64,000 nt of DNA from the NCBI RefSeq assembly GCF_026151205.1, contig NC_087084.1, positions 4,395,538-4,459,537 of the forward strand. The letters are read 5' to 3'. The DNA is from Bolinopsis microptera. Taxonomy: Eukaryota; Ctenophora; Tentaculata; Lobata; Bolinopsidae. The position numbers and the translations under genes are program-made. The notes below the pieces were generated by a model that did not search any database, was not told the origin of the DNA, and saw only the letters and a program-made list of their open reading frames with translations. This document shows, piece by piece, positions 30,846 through 41,900 of the stretch; the stretch's first letter is position 1, and each line of letters opens with the position of its first letter.

Positions 30846-33800
30846 ATGCAGGATGATGCTGCCAAGCTTGTAGAGATATTCAGCGAACTGAACAAATTGC
30901 AGGGTTATCAGAAACAGATACAACAAGTCAAAAAGAGGTTAGATCTCATTGTTTGTTCAAAGGATGCAGGATGTTCAGCTCGACAAAATACCAGTGGACA
31001 TTATTTCGTAGGCCCTAAAATGACTCCTCCAGATCCAGTCTTAACCTTAAATTTGACAAATCTCACTAGCTGAGTAGCTCTGATAAAACGGATGATTATA
31101 CGTCCGATTAGAACCTGATAGATCTCATTATCATCATAATGTGTTTGAATTGTTTTGAAATGTTTTATGTCCTATGGATATTTTCATTGAAATTACGTTA
31201 GAATTAGAAAGTGCATTACGATTGCAGCTGATCGACCCTTTCTATTAAAGATCTAAAGCACCAAAATCTATTTTCAAAGTCCCATTATTCTCACAAATAA
31301 CCAAAATAAAACTCAATTCACAATATTTAACTGTGCAGATTTCAGATTGCAGAAGATAATGGAGACGGAGAACGTAAAGCTGGAAGGTCCTGAGTTTGAA
31401 GCAAAGTTAGCTTCCAACATCCACCCCTTCATGTACTCATACCCTGAACCACTAGGGGATCGTTACAGAGACGTTCAAAGTGAATAATTGTGGTGTTATA
31501 ACCTCAGCTGTGATGTTTTATAAACAACTGATTATGATCGATTAATTGTGTACTCGATTAAGTTCTATTTTTGTCTTCCTTACAATGTTCCATGGTCTAA
31601 GATGAATAAAATACATTTTTTCTATCTACGATGCTAGATTCCTTCTGATAATAATTCACAAAGAAGAGCTTTCGCCCTTAGGTCTGCTGGATGAGTTGGC
31701 AGACAAGAGCACAAAAAGAGGAGTCCAGCATCAGAGGTACCTGGAAACGGTTATGCAGTTCAAAGATAAGGGATACAGGTTTTTGGACATTTTAAAGTAA
31801 TTCTTTAATTTTTTTCGTATGATTTGAATTGCAATGAATAGTTTAAAGTTAGGTTCGAGGTTGGAATTAGGTTTAGGGGTAAGGGATATCTTGTTGGAAG
31901 CTAAATTCTGCGACCATATTTTGGATGGGGTTTATAACTGTTAAGAAAGAATGATCAATAATCAGTTTTTCAGACAACGAATAAGTTTTTAAAAGTTTTC
32001 GTCAGTACCTCAATAAATGTATTGAATTTTAGTTGTGAAAATAGTTGACCCACATCACAACTGCCAGGTACGCAGTATGTAGCGGTAATAAGTTCTTTCT
32101 AATGCAGAGATTTCACCAGCGGGTCTATTTGTGATTGTCTAATCCCGGCCCTTCCCGGTCATTTTGGACCTTTACCGATAGTTTAAATCCGACATCTAGC
32201 GTCATCTAGCGTGAAATGACGCTAGATGACGCGTTTCTTGATACACGTTGTAACTCCTTTTCGCGTGCACGAGAGAAGCTTGCAACGTGCAGCAATACGT
32301 TTTACTCAAACACCCGGACGAATCTACAGTTGCTAACAACAAAGAATAACCCAGGTACGCACTGTGTAACGGTAACAAGTTCTCCCCCTCTAACAGTGGA
32401 CTCAATATAGACCCTGGAACCTACCCCTTCAGAAGTAGCGCTTCGGACAACTGTCTGTACTTCTCCAACAATACTTCTGATAATTCGTAAGTTCACTCAG
32501 TTTTAAATGTGTTGTGTTTGTTAAACTTTTTAACTATTCGAAGGTGGAGTCACATTAATCTATATTGGTTTAACAAACATTTTCACGGTTGACGTTTGCA
32601 CGCAAATGATCGAAGCATCGAAAATTAAACTTTGCATGATTCGAAACATGCATAAAAAGTTAGAATTATGAAAATAGGTTTATTTGGTATATACTATAAC
32701 CGTTCAAATTTGTGCTGGTTCTCATCAGCATCTAAAAGTAATTATCATAACACTTAAATGTATTGTATTGCCTTCTCGTTATTCACCTACTACTATCAGA
32801 AGTACAACAGACACATCCTCAACATCAAGATCTAGTCCACCAGTATTCTTTTCTACCAAAGAAGGAATAGAGACTGCATCAACTTTAGACGAATCCATGG
32901 TTAGATAACTTGCAATAAATTTCTGCTTGTTGAATTTCATATTTATAACTTCTGAATGCACTAAAAACACATAAATTGGGTACTGACGGCTGATGTGTTG
33001 AATACTTACCTTGTTATAGATCTAATAAATTTCATGTTTTCAGATTTGCCATCCTCCCTCTGAGCTGCCTGATACGTGTAGCACAAGTTCGTCAGATTCC
33101 AGTTCTAAGTCAGGCCCCAAGCAGCTATCCGGTAATAATTTTGAGTACCTTATTAAATCTTTAAATATACATATTTATTATTCATGTAATACATGTTTTA
33201 CAATAGTTTTGAGTACCTTATTAAATCTTTAAATATACATATTTATTATTCATGTAATACATGTATTACATCTTTACATGATGTAATAATAAATGAATCT
33301 AATTTAGAAATGGAGAAGTTTTCGCATTTATGAATATCAAGGCTCACAATATGATATATTGGTAGCTAAAACAATTTAAAGTACGAATATCACCTTTATC
33401 AGAAGGAAAGTGGACACAGCCTGAATCCTTAGTCTGTAACCCTCCTGAATCTACCTACCAATCCCTGATCTCCCAAGAAACTTACCCACCCTCACCCTCT
33501 CTCTCAAAGAGCTCCAAAACCTCCTCCTCGCGGAGCACCTCCTCCGCAAAGAAAAGCATTTCTCCAATGACCTACGACGAGATATCTCGCTACAGTGAAC
33601 TGTACTGCACCCCAGGCACCACCACCCTGGATCCAGACACATACTCTAGGTTACTTCTTGGTCGAATAATTTTCATATAATTGATTTGACACATATAAAA
33701 TTGTAATAATGATATAATGATCTTTCTAATTTTTAATTTTTAATAATTTTTAATAATTTCTAATAGTTTCTAATAATTTCTAATAATTTCTAATAATTTC

Positions 33801-35226
33801 TAATAATTTCTAATAATTTCTAATAATTTCTAATAATTTCTAATAATTTCTAATAATTTCTAATAATTTCTAATAATTTCTAATAATTTCTAATAATTTC
33901 TAATAATTTCTAATAATTTCTAATAATTTCTAATAATTTCTAATAATTTCTAATAATTTCTAATAATTTCTAATAATTTCTAATAATTTCTAATAATTTC
34001 TAATAATTTCTAATAATTTCTAATAATTTCTAATAATTTCTAATAATTTTTAATAATTTCTAATAATTTTCTCCAGATATCAGACTGTTCGGAGCATGGT
34101 GGTCTCTCAGACCTGGCTGACTGGCTGGATTAAGGACCTTTATAATATTGAGAGTGAAATTGTTTCAGCTACTGGTAAACCTTTGTTGTAGACTGATTAT
34201 TGAGGTTATTTTGATGAGAGTTCCTGCAGCCATGGCTATAATATTCACGATTGGATAATTTCCCCGAACTGTTAAGCACATATATTTAGTTGCTATTGCG
34301 ACCACAAGGATTTCACGGCATATTTATTATTTATGGTATAGCTGTGCTAATATAAACATAAAATTTTACTTAAGTAAAATATTTGTTTAAACGACCAGGC
34401 CAGTCGGGTTTATAGTAAATAAGCCAGCCGCTAAAAGATGACCGCACTAAACTACAGTCGCAGATATATCTGTAGTTTATATGAACATTAATTAGAGGTT
34501 TTAGTACTATAAACCTCTAAATGTTCAGATAAAATGTTTACGGCAGTGGTTTTCAGCTTTTCAAAAAAAGGTTACGATTTTCAGACCAAATACATTGATT
34601 GCCGGATAATAACTTTTAAAGTATTGTTAATAAACTTTGTGTTTTATACGTTGCTATTTTATAGTTTGATAGTTTATTGTAGTGATACTGATATGAAAGA
34701 ATTTTTATTGGAAATCTCGAATGGTAAATATTGGCTGAAGATTTGCTCAAATTCTATCTTTCTTTTCAGTTTCAGTTTAACAACAATAGGTAATTTATTG
34801 AAGTATGTAAACAGTATTTAAGCATTCTTCGTCCCGTCTTAATGGAAGAAAATGCAGCTTAGTTCAAAAAGACCAGAGCTGATCAAATCCCTAAATTCTT
34901 TTAACCTTTTGAAGGCTCAGTAGTGCCAACAGCTTCACTTTGAAAATGAGCATGTCTATTTGAGTGCGAATTACTCAAATACACTATGCTGATTGCTGAG
35001 GTAATATTTGACTAGTCATATTTGGTATGATCTACCAATCCAGAATATATGTATAGATTGACTTTATTATTCATAGTTATCACCATAAATTGTAATAAGG
35101 TCCCCATAAGAACCATCACCTGATCGTGTAGGGACCGAGCTAATTGGTAATTTGCATTGTTCAGACTCCAGCAGCACAGCTCTCAAACCGGTTCAAGAGT
35201 ATTTGTTAGTTGATTTAAATGTATGA
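30846..35226 (+). CDS. Nine-exon gene for a 335-residue coiled-coil/Ser-rich protein, unknown family
   Basis: Exons: 30846-30937, 31346-31479, 31682-31778, 32397-32486, 32800-32899, 33044-33131, 33403-33649, 34077-34174, 35165-35226. They total 1008 bp, every junction is GT-AG and in phase, and the end is TGA. Strong sites include CTCTAACAG|T, AATTC|GTAAGT, TGTTTTCAG|A and TTTTCTCCAG|A. The weakest are the AAA|GTGAAT donor of exon 2 and the choice of acceptor for exon 3. Residues 1-50 form a charged amphipathic helix (MQDDAAKLVEIFSELNKLQG, then QKQIQQVKKRLQKIMETE), likely a coiled coil. The middle is Ser/Thr/Pro-rich and low complexity, likely disordered. Near the C-terminus SPMTYDEISRYSELY and TWLTGWIKDLYNIESE look folded. 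Without transcripts the start and last exon are less certain. There is no recognisable catalytic motif and I do not know the function. Confidence 0.6.
30951..31118 (+). mobile_element. SINE-like insertion with 11-bp target duplication
   Basis: 168 bp flanked by the direct repeat TAGATCTCATT (30940-30950 and 31119-31129). It matches 21332-21508 and ends gtccgattagaacctga. It sits at the very start of intron 1 of the nine-exon gene, two bases after the donor GT, so the donor's downstream bases are part of the duplicated target. The target duplication supports retroposition. No poly(A) tail is seen. Confidence 0.75.
32199..32232. repeat. 14-bp perfect hairpin
   Basis: Arms GCGTCATCTAGCGT and ACGCTAGATGACGC flank a 6-nt loop, within intron 3 of the nine-exon gene. 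A partial third copy of the arm (catctagcg) precedes it. Confidence 0.88.
33138..33264. repeat. About 67-bp tandem duplication in an intron
   Basis: The segment beginning ttttgagtaccttattaaat and ending atgtaatacatg occurs twice, nearly identically. It is intronic between exons 6 and 7 of the nine-exon gene. Confidence 0.9.
33728..34066. repeat. 10-bp minisatellite (taataatttc)n
   Basis: About 33 almost perfect units. It occupies most of intron 7 (33650-34076) and ends 10 bp before the acceptor of exon 8, so array length sets the intron size and may touch the polypyrimidine tract. Confidence 0.95.
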
Positions 35227-35924
35227 CAAAGACAGACTAGTATGACAGTATGACAGTATAACAGTAGTACAATCCTAATGGGCACGATTTCCTGCATGCA
35301 TTTTCAAGCTGATCAATTACCTAGGATTTGTGAGTTAATAATAGTCCACAATTTTGAACGATTTGTATCTTTTATTTTCGCTATGCACCCTGTTATTTAT
35401 TATTATAATTGCAGTAATCAGTATATATATACTCATGTGTTATCATTCTAATCCTATATAGTTACAAGTTGAAGTAAACTGTGAGACCTCAACTAGCATT
35501 AAATCTAAGTGCATTTTTTACCAACAGTAGACTCTACAGCTGGTTTAAAATAAAATTATTATTGTGAGACTAGGTAATGGTAAGTTAAAAACTTTAATGG
35601 TACACATAACTTTACACGATGATGTCTACAGTAGAGTTTACAGCAGACTCTGTGTGCGTCCTCATTTGCGGTTAAATTGTACTTTGTACAGAAGGTTAAA
35701 TGCTATAATCGGATACGATAGTCTATATCAGCTAATTACTATTGCGTAGAGTATAGAAATTTGTTCTGCCTTGACGTAACTATTTTCTTTGTGATTATCT
35801 TTAGATATACTAGTAATTGTATGCATTTCTCAAAACTTTAAAAAAGTTAAAAGTAAGCGTCCTGCTGAAAACTTACCAACAGTTGGACATATTATAATCT
35901 CACTCCCAAAGTCATGTAGACGGG
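35227..35924. other. Intergenic region before the intronless gene
   Basis: No further exon supported. An in-frame TAA about 30 nt upstream of the 35925 ATG supports that start. Confidence 0.45.
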
Positions 35925-37748
35925 ATGGACGACGAACAGAGACGACCCTCGATTGTTGAAAAATATGTTTCTTATCTCTCTGATAATCTGGGAATGTTAC
36001 ATTTCAACTGCAGACAAAAAAACTCTATAGCTCAGCCTAGAGAGGTTTTTGGGGGATTCGATTTAGCGGACTTTCAGAACAATGTTGTAGCTGCTTTCGC
36101 TGAAGCAACCGGATCTTTATCGCCTAGCGAAATGACTCAACCTGAAGTAGATAACAACAAGCCTACGTCAGGAATATTTTCCTCGACTTTTAGACCTCCT
36201 GTCGAGTCTGAAGAGTTGCCGTCAGCTCCTGAAGTACGGCCATCTATAAACGAAGAGGAGCCTCCAGAAAATACCACCTCAAACAATAATGAACATGTAC
36301 CAGGTAAATTCCTTTCTGCTAGTCCTGACGTTGATATTCAGCGTAAGTACGGGTCCCCCAGACTGGATGTTAGAGCAACATTACTTACATTATCCCAGCC
36401 TAAAAGTGAACAACTTGAACAGGAGGAAGATAAGCAGTCTGTAAACGAAGAAGATGTGGCAGATACTATAAAGATAAGTTCTACTTTTATTCAACCTGAC
36501 AGTGACCAAACAGAGCACTCCTGCTGCACCGCCACTGAAGACTGCAGACCAAACTCGACACTGGTCGACCTAACAGGATTTAAAACAAATCAGATCAATG
36601 TTCGTTTAGAACCTGGAAGTGGCATTGATCTGGAAACATCTAAATCTCTTATCAAGGTTAGGGCTACAGCTCATCTAGTCGGGCTGGAACCAGATGATAC
36701 CCTCACAGTTAACAACAAGGAATCAGATGATATAGTGATCGGGGACGATACGTTCCAAGTATTGGTTCCTTTATCAGGAGGAAGAGGTGAAGGTAACAGG
36801 GAGGTTCGTGTCTCTTTTGTGCTACAAGTAAACCCTGGCAAGAGTAGTGGTCCTTCCTGCATTGTAGAGGATTTGGATGAGCTTGACTCCTCTGTAAGAG
36901 CTGGGGAATGTGTTAAATCAGTAAAGCCTGTGAAGAATATTATCCCAAGAGTGAAACACAAATCTAATACAGCTATTGTTCGAGGTCAACCCCCTCTAAC
37001 TGTCAGCAAAAAGAGAAAAGCACGAAAAATCTCGGTGAAAACAAGCGAGAGAATGTGCAGGAGGCTGAAATTTTCCAACTTATATTATGTGTCAATAATT
37101 CACTCAACAAGTCACCACCGTCTCGTACAACAAGACAAATCTTCAACAATAAGTTTCTTTACCCGTTGTATCACTGACCACGCAAGTGAGACCCTGAAAC
37201 GTTTCATACTGAAGAACCTGAACTGCGAGGAGAGAACAGCTCAAAGAACCAGTCTAAATCCTCAACTACCTGTCACTCAGTTTGTTAAACAGCTAACCCA
37301 AACAGCCTGGATAGGACCAGTTGCATGCTGTATAAGCGGGATAACCTTCAAACCAATCCCCCTCTCCACCTACCCCCGTCTCCACAAGCTAGTCTCCAGA
37401 GTCAGCAGCATGTTAGCACGCAACGCCTCTCTCCCTTGGGTCTACAACTCTCTAGTAGTCAACATGTGTGGTAACGGAACAGACACTACCCACTGGAGCA
37501 GGGAGCTGTTAGATCCAGCAGTGTTCAAGGTTACCCGCCCGGTGTCTATACTCTCAGTAGGGACCTGCAGGAGGGTGATAGTGAGTGATAGGAGAGGGAG
37601 AGTGAGAGGGGTGGTTATCATGACTAATGGGAGCTTGTTACATGTCAGGAGGAGGTTTGTTAGTAGGTACAGTTTGAGGGTGGAGCTAGATAGTGGAGCT
37701 AGTGGGAGCACTTTGTTTCTTACCTTTCACAGGTGCAGCACTCGTTAA
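35925..37748 (+). CDS. Intronless 607-residue protein with degenerate AlkB-like C-terminal domain
   Basis: One uninterrupted frame from ATG 35925 to TAA 37746-37748, in a locus where neighbouring genes have exons near 100 bp. Residues about 60-370 are acidic, Ser/Pro/Glu-rich and probably disordered. A basic KKRKARKISVK patch near residue 365 could be a nuclear signal. From about residue 430 the sequence looks folded. Its last 105 residues follow the order of the AlkB/2OG-Fe(II) core: YNSLVVNMCGNGTD, THWSREL, VSILSVGTCRRVIV, TNGSLLHV, RYSLRV, LFLTFHR. Residues expected as iron ligands are missing: the HxD site reads HWS, the distal His is Leu, and the 2OG-binding RxxxxxR is only partly kept. 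I infer a pseudoenzyme or a domesticated mobile-element gene. The family match rests on pattern alone. AATAAA lies near 37888. Confidence 0.6.
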   Translation: MDDEQRRPSIVEKYVSYLSDNLGMLHFNCRQKNSIAQPREVFGGFDLADFQNNVVAAFAEATGSLSPSEMTQPEVDNNKPTSGIFSSTFRPPVESEELPSAPEVRPSINEEEPPENTTSNNNEHVPGKFLSASPDVDIQRKYGSPRLDVRATLLTLSQPKSEQLEQEEDKQSVNEEDVADTIKISSTFIQPDSDQTEHSCCTATEDCRPNSTLVDLTGFKTNQINVRLEPGSGIDLETSKSLIKVRATAHLVGLEPDDTLTVNNKESDDIVIGDDTFQVLVPLSGGRGEGNREVRVSFVLQVNPGKSSGPSCIVEDLDELDSSVRAGECVKSVKPVKNIIPRVKHKSNTAIVRGQPPLTVSKKRKARKISVKTSERMCRRLKFSNLYYVSIIHSTSHHRLVQQDKSSTISFFTRCITDHASETLKRFILKNLNCEERTAQRTSLNPQLPVTQFVKQLTQTAWIGPVACCISGITFKPIPLSTYPRLHKLVSRVSSMLARNASLPWVYNSLVVNMCGNGTDTTHWSRELLDPAVFKVTRPVSILSVGTCRRVIVSDRRGRVRGVVIMTNGSLLHVRRRFVSRYSLRVELDSGASGSTLFLTFHRCSTR

Positions 37749-38910
37749 TACAGGGACATGTGGTGACGATTTTGCTTTTCAGTGATTATAAATGGACGAA
37801 TTTTCTTTTGTTTTACTCCCAATTAAAGACATTGACTACTATAATAACTATAAAAGAAGAAAGTTTTTGATTATTGATTTAGTTGTAATAAAGCAATATG
37901 TTTACAATATTATTTTCCATATACATGAGCTACAAAATTCAATTATATACTGTTGTGATACACTGACTGGTACCTATATTATATACACAATTATTTTGTT
38001 GATTGTAATGTTATGATATTGCATAATTTATTGTAAATGTAATATATGTTTCAGAAAATTATGTAATGTAATGCGATGGAGGTTCTTTAAGCAGGCAATT
38101 CCAGTCCAAACCCTGGAAACATGACATAAAGGATTTGTTTTACTTGTTGCATGAAAAGCACTAATATACACAATTTTGTAGATTAGTTAAGTTGCGGTGC
38201 TTCTGCATAACGAATTAATTCATGCTATTCACTAATTTTTGCCAATTTTCTATTTTATGTTTTACCGCGACATATACATTTAACGAAGATGTCATGTTTG
38301 AATTTGTTATATTATTGCCACGTGAGGGTTGCTCTGTATTATTTCGTATGTAGAGCAGTTTGTAATGTTCTCGTCTCTTTTATGTGTTCATGGTAATTAG
38401 TTTAAACGGAAAAGCGTTAATTGGAATTGAAGAAAAGTTGTTACAAAGTAGGCATGACAAGCGTGCAACCTAGCAAATGTGGCAGTCTGTAAGCAGTAAT
38501 TCGCTTGCTAACCTAGTCAGTAGTAGTCAACCGCACAAATTGCCTTGTCCACATGAAAGAAGTTTAGTGAATTTTTTAATTGACACGGCCACTTTAATTT
38601 GTCTTTAGATTCTCTGATTTCAGTTAATCTAATCTGTCAAATAAAATTTACAATTACTATTGCAAACTTATGTGGTCATTTGTTCATATCTGGTTAAATT
38701 TCTTTGACTTTCTATGAACAACTGAACTGCAGCACAATCGTTGTGATATCGTGAAATTTTTAACAATTTGTATGCATCATTAATTGTAAACTGCTTTTGG
38801 GAAATCTCTGGGAAGATTTCTGGGACCTGTCTCGACTTTTTCTCCTTTAAATCGCTTTGTGACGAATTTTTTCTGACCAAAATATGTACTGCTGCTAGAT
38901 TGTGTAAAGC
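37749..38910. other. Intergenic region, no gene recognised
   Basis: AT-rich. Likely 3' UTR of the intronless gene on the left and promoter of the seven-exon gene on the right. Confidence 0.4.
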
Positions 38911-41900
38911 ATGCCGAGACACGGTGAGATATCGTGGCAGGTAGCTCAACTGGAGAGCAAGGTGGAGTTCATGATGGAGAACCTGTTCACCAAGATAGAC
39001 AGCATATACGAGGTGAGAGAGGGTTCTTTGTAACTCTTAACAAATATAATAGTGTATAAGTATTGTTAAACTAGCAACATACGAGGTGTGACGAAGTTAA
39101 ATTTTAATGATTTTTTAAATTTTTATTTTAAGAACACCCTTGCACATTATTTATTTCTCTATTGATGTATAGTCAAGACGTGAGTGTTAAGGCTCTCATT
39201 GACAAATTTATGTTTAATCCTGTTTAATACGAGGTGAGAAAGGATTCTTTGTAAGGGTAACCCTTAAAAATTAGTGTATTGTTAAACTAGCGTCAAATTA
39301 ATAAATTATTCACTAACGACACGTATAGAAATCGTCCCAGATCACTTGCAAGATAGACCGCGTATGTGAGGTGAGGAAGGGTTTCTTGTAAAGGTAACTT
39401 TGAGAAATAGTGCACATATTAAATTAGCAACAAATTAACAAATTATTTACTAACGATACACATAGAAATCCTCCCAGATCTCCTGCAGTAGTGACAAGAA
39501 CTTCCACGAAACGGAAATGTTAAGACAAGAAATATCTCTGTTACGGATACGGTTGGTTCATCATTTTATATCGATGATGCTCAGTTATACTCATCCTAAT
39601 AGAGTTTTATTAAATTTGATTTCGTTTCATAGTTTGTTGATGTTGTGATTATAGTCCAACACGTTATTGTGATATTAACGAGACATGACAGCGCTAAAGA
39701 TGTTAAACTGCTGTATATAAAGTTGTGTACTGTTAAGATAAATACACGACTGATAATATTGATAAAGTTGTGTATTGTAGGTTGCAGGAGATGGCGAACC
39801 AGCCGGTGCAGTGTTCGTGTACTCACAACAAGTCCCCATCTCTAAAGTCCCCTTCTCTATCCGACCTCACTGTAGCGCTCATGGAGACTAAGAAGGGGAA
39901 TCAGCCACCATCTAGTGAGTTATAACATTTGAGTCTGAAATCAAAACTGATTTATGTCTATAGTTTCTTATATTTATAATGCTATAAATAGTTTTCCCAT
40001 GATACAGAATGGCCCACACGACCCTTGAAAGCTTGAATAATTCTCTCAAGAATAAATTGAGTTATTTAGAATAGGTTGCGTTTGGGCAGACGATTTTGGG
40101 CCATTTTGCATCAATTCAATTAATAATTCACCGCACTAGATACTGCTAATTTGTGGAAGAAACTTAACAAGACTTACAAAACCCCGAAACCTCAGAATCT
40201 AGTCGACGTTAAATCCATCGTTGCGGTAAGTTTTTACATTATACAGTAAACTACCATCGATTAATGAAATTCTCTACAGTTTTTGAGAAATGAAATTTTT
40301 AATTTCATTTAGAATTCTGGGACATAAAAAATTACGATGACCTCAGTTTCTCGTGTAAAAACGATCAAAACCTAAGATGAGAAGTACGTACCGTACCCGC
40401 GGCTTTAAGTACGTACGGTACGAGGTTTATTATTAGTACGTACCGTACAACTAGTGAGTGACTACTTTGAAGTACGAAATTTGTCTGAAAAAATTGTGTC
40501 TGTTTTTTACCTTATTTTTCTATTGTTGTAAAATTGGCAGGTATATTTGGAATTTTCAAACCACGATTTTGGTGCCGGTGAATGCTAAAGCCGAATTAAA
40601 CAATTTTTAAGACAATAAATTAATTTTAATAACTGCAATTATACTCAATAGGACTAGGAGTACGTACAGTCATACTATTCTAATGATGAAAATAATAATG
40701 CGGCCGCGACATAAGTTTAGGTGCCCGTAGCGCCATTTTAAGTTTTCCTGTTATTATTTTGTCACGAAAGTCGGACTTCCATCGAAAACCCATTTATTGT
40801 ACTTTATAGCCAATTTTATTAGTACGTGCGGTAACAGCCATTTTTTCCATTTCACCCTTTTGTAAAAAGGCAATAGTGAAAAGTTACGAATGGTAGTTTT
40901 TGGAGAAAAAAGTGGATTTTGGATATAGCGGTAGGTGGGTCTGAATATGGTGTCATTCCTTCCGTTTGTTACTAATACTATGTCAACTAGCCGCGCGCGC
41001 GCGAGGATTGCTTGCGGAGATGTTGTGTATAGCTACTGCTAGGCTAGCCTGTGGTCAATGAATGCGCGGCGCGAGCGTATTTTAATGCATACTCTGTAAT
41101 GTATACAGGATAGTATTAGGTAATAAGCCCAATTTGTACGTGGCACGCGTAGTGTACTGATGTGTTTCAATATTAATATTATGAAGTGAGCTGATTAGAG
41201 CTTATATTTATAGTTATACTTATAATTATAGTGAATGGAAATCGATCTAGCATCCGCCAAAACGAAAAAACGGGCGCAATTCTTGTTTAAAGTACGTACT
41301 ACTAGGGGTTGATTCACGATGTCAATCCTTCGCAGCTCGGTGAGGCACAGTGGTGCATCTCGCCGATCTACCGAAGAAGTGGTTGCGAGAAGCATTATTT
41401 GATGCGCGCGCGACCCAGTAGTGCATCGCGCTACAATACTAGGGGGTGCACCATAAAATAAACTTGCTCGGATTTAAAAAATTTTTGTACCATTGTTTTC
41501 TAGAGACTGTGAGAATTTTCACAATACCGAATTTGTCATACATTTTTGGAAAGATCAGTGAGTTTCGCCTAGGTGCCATATTTGCTTTGATGGTGCGCGG
41601 CTTTTGGAGCAAAATTAGCTGTAAAAGTCGCGTAATTTTACCAAATTTGACCAAATTCGTTGATTTTTGTCGTATTATTTGGATATATCTTCAGTTCCTT
41701 GAATGAGATCATTCTGAAAATTGGCGACGACCTTCCAATAGGGCTTTCACAACTGTCCGAAAAATTTGGTGGATATCAGAGTTGATATAGTAATCAAAAT
41801 GGGGCAAAATACGCTGCTTTTAACTGTAACATAATGTTTGAGGGTTGGATATGCTTTAAACTTTTCGGACACTTTCCTTGTAAGTTTATGAGTAAGCTTA

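Noticed and set aside
30846-31073. Unspliced 75-codon frame running into the SINE-like insertion
   Set aside because: Only the first 31 codons are exon. The remainder is the inserted repeat after the GT donor.
35165-39012. Treating the nine-exon gene, the intronless frame and the seven-exon gene as one transcript
   Set aside because: The nine-exon chain ends in a stop, the intronless frame has its own ATG with an upstream stop, and the 38911 exon has an upstream in-frame stop and the wrong phase to join.
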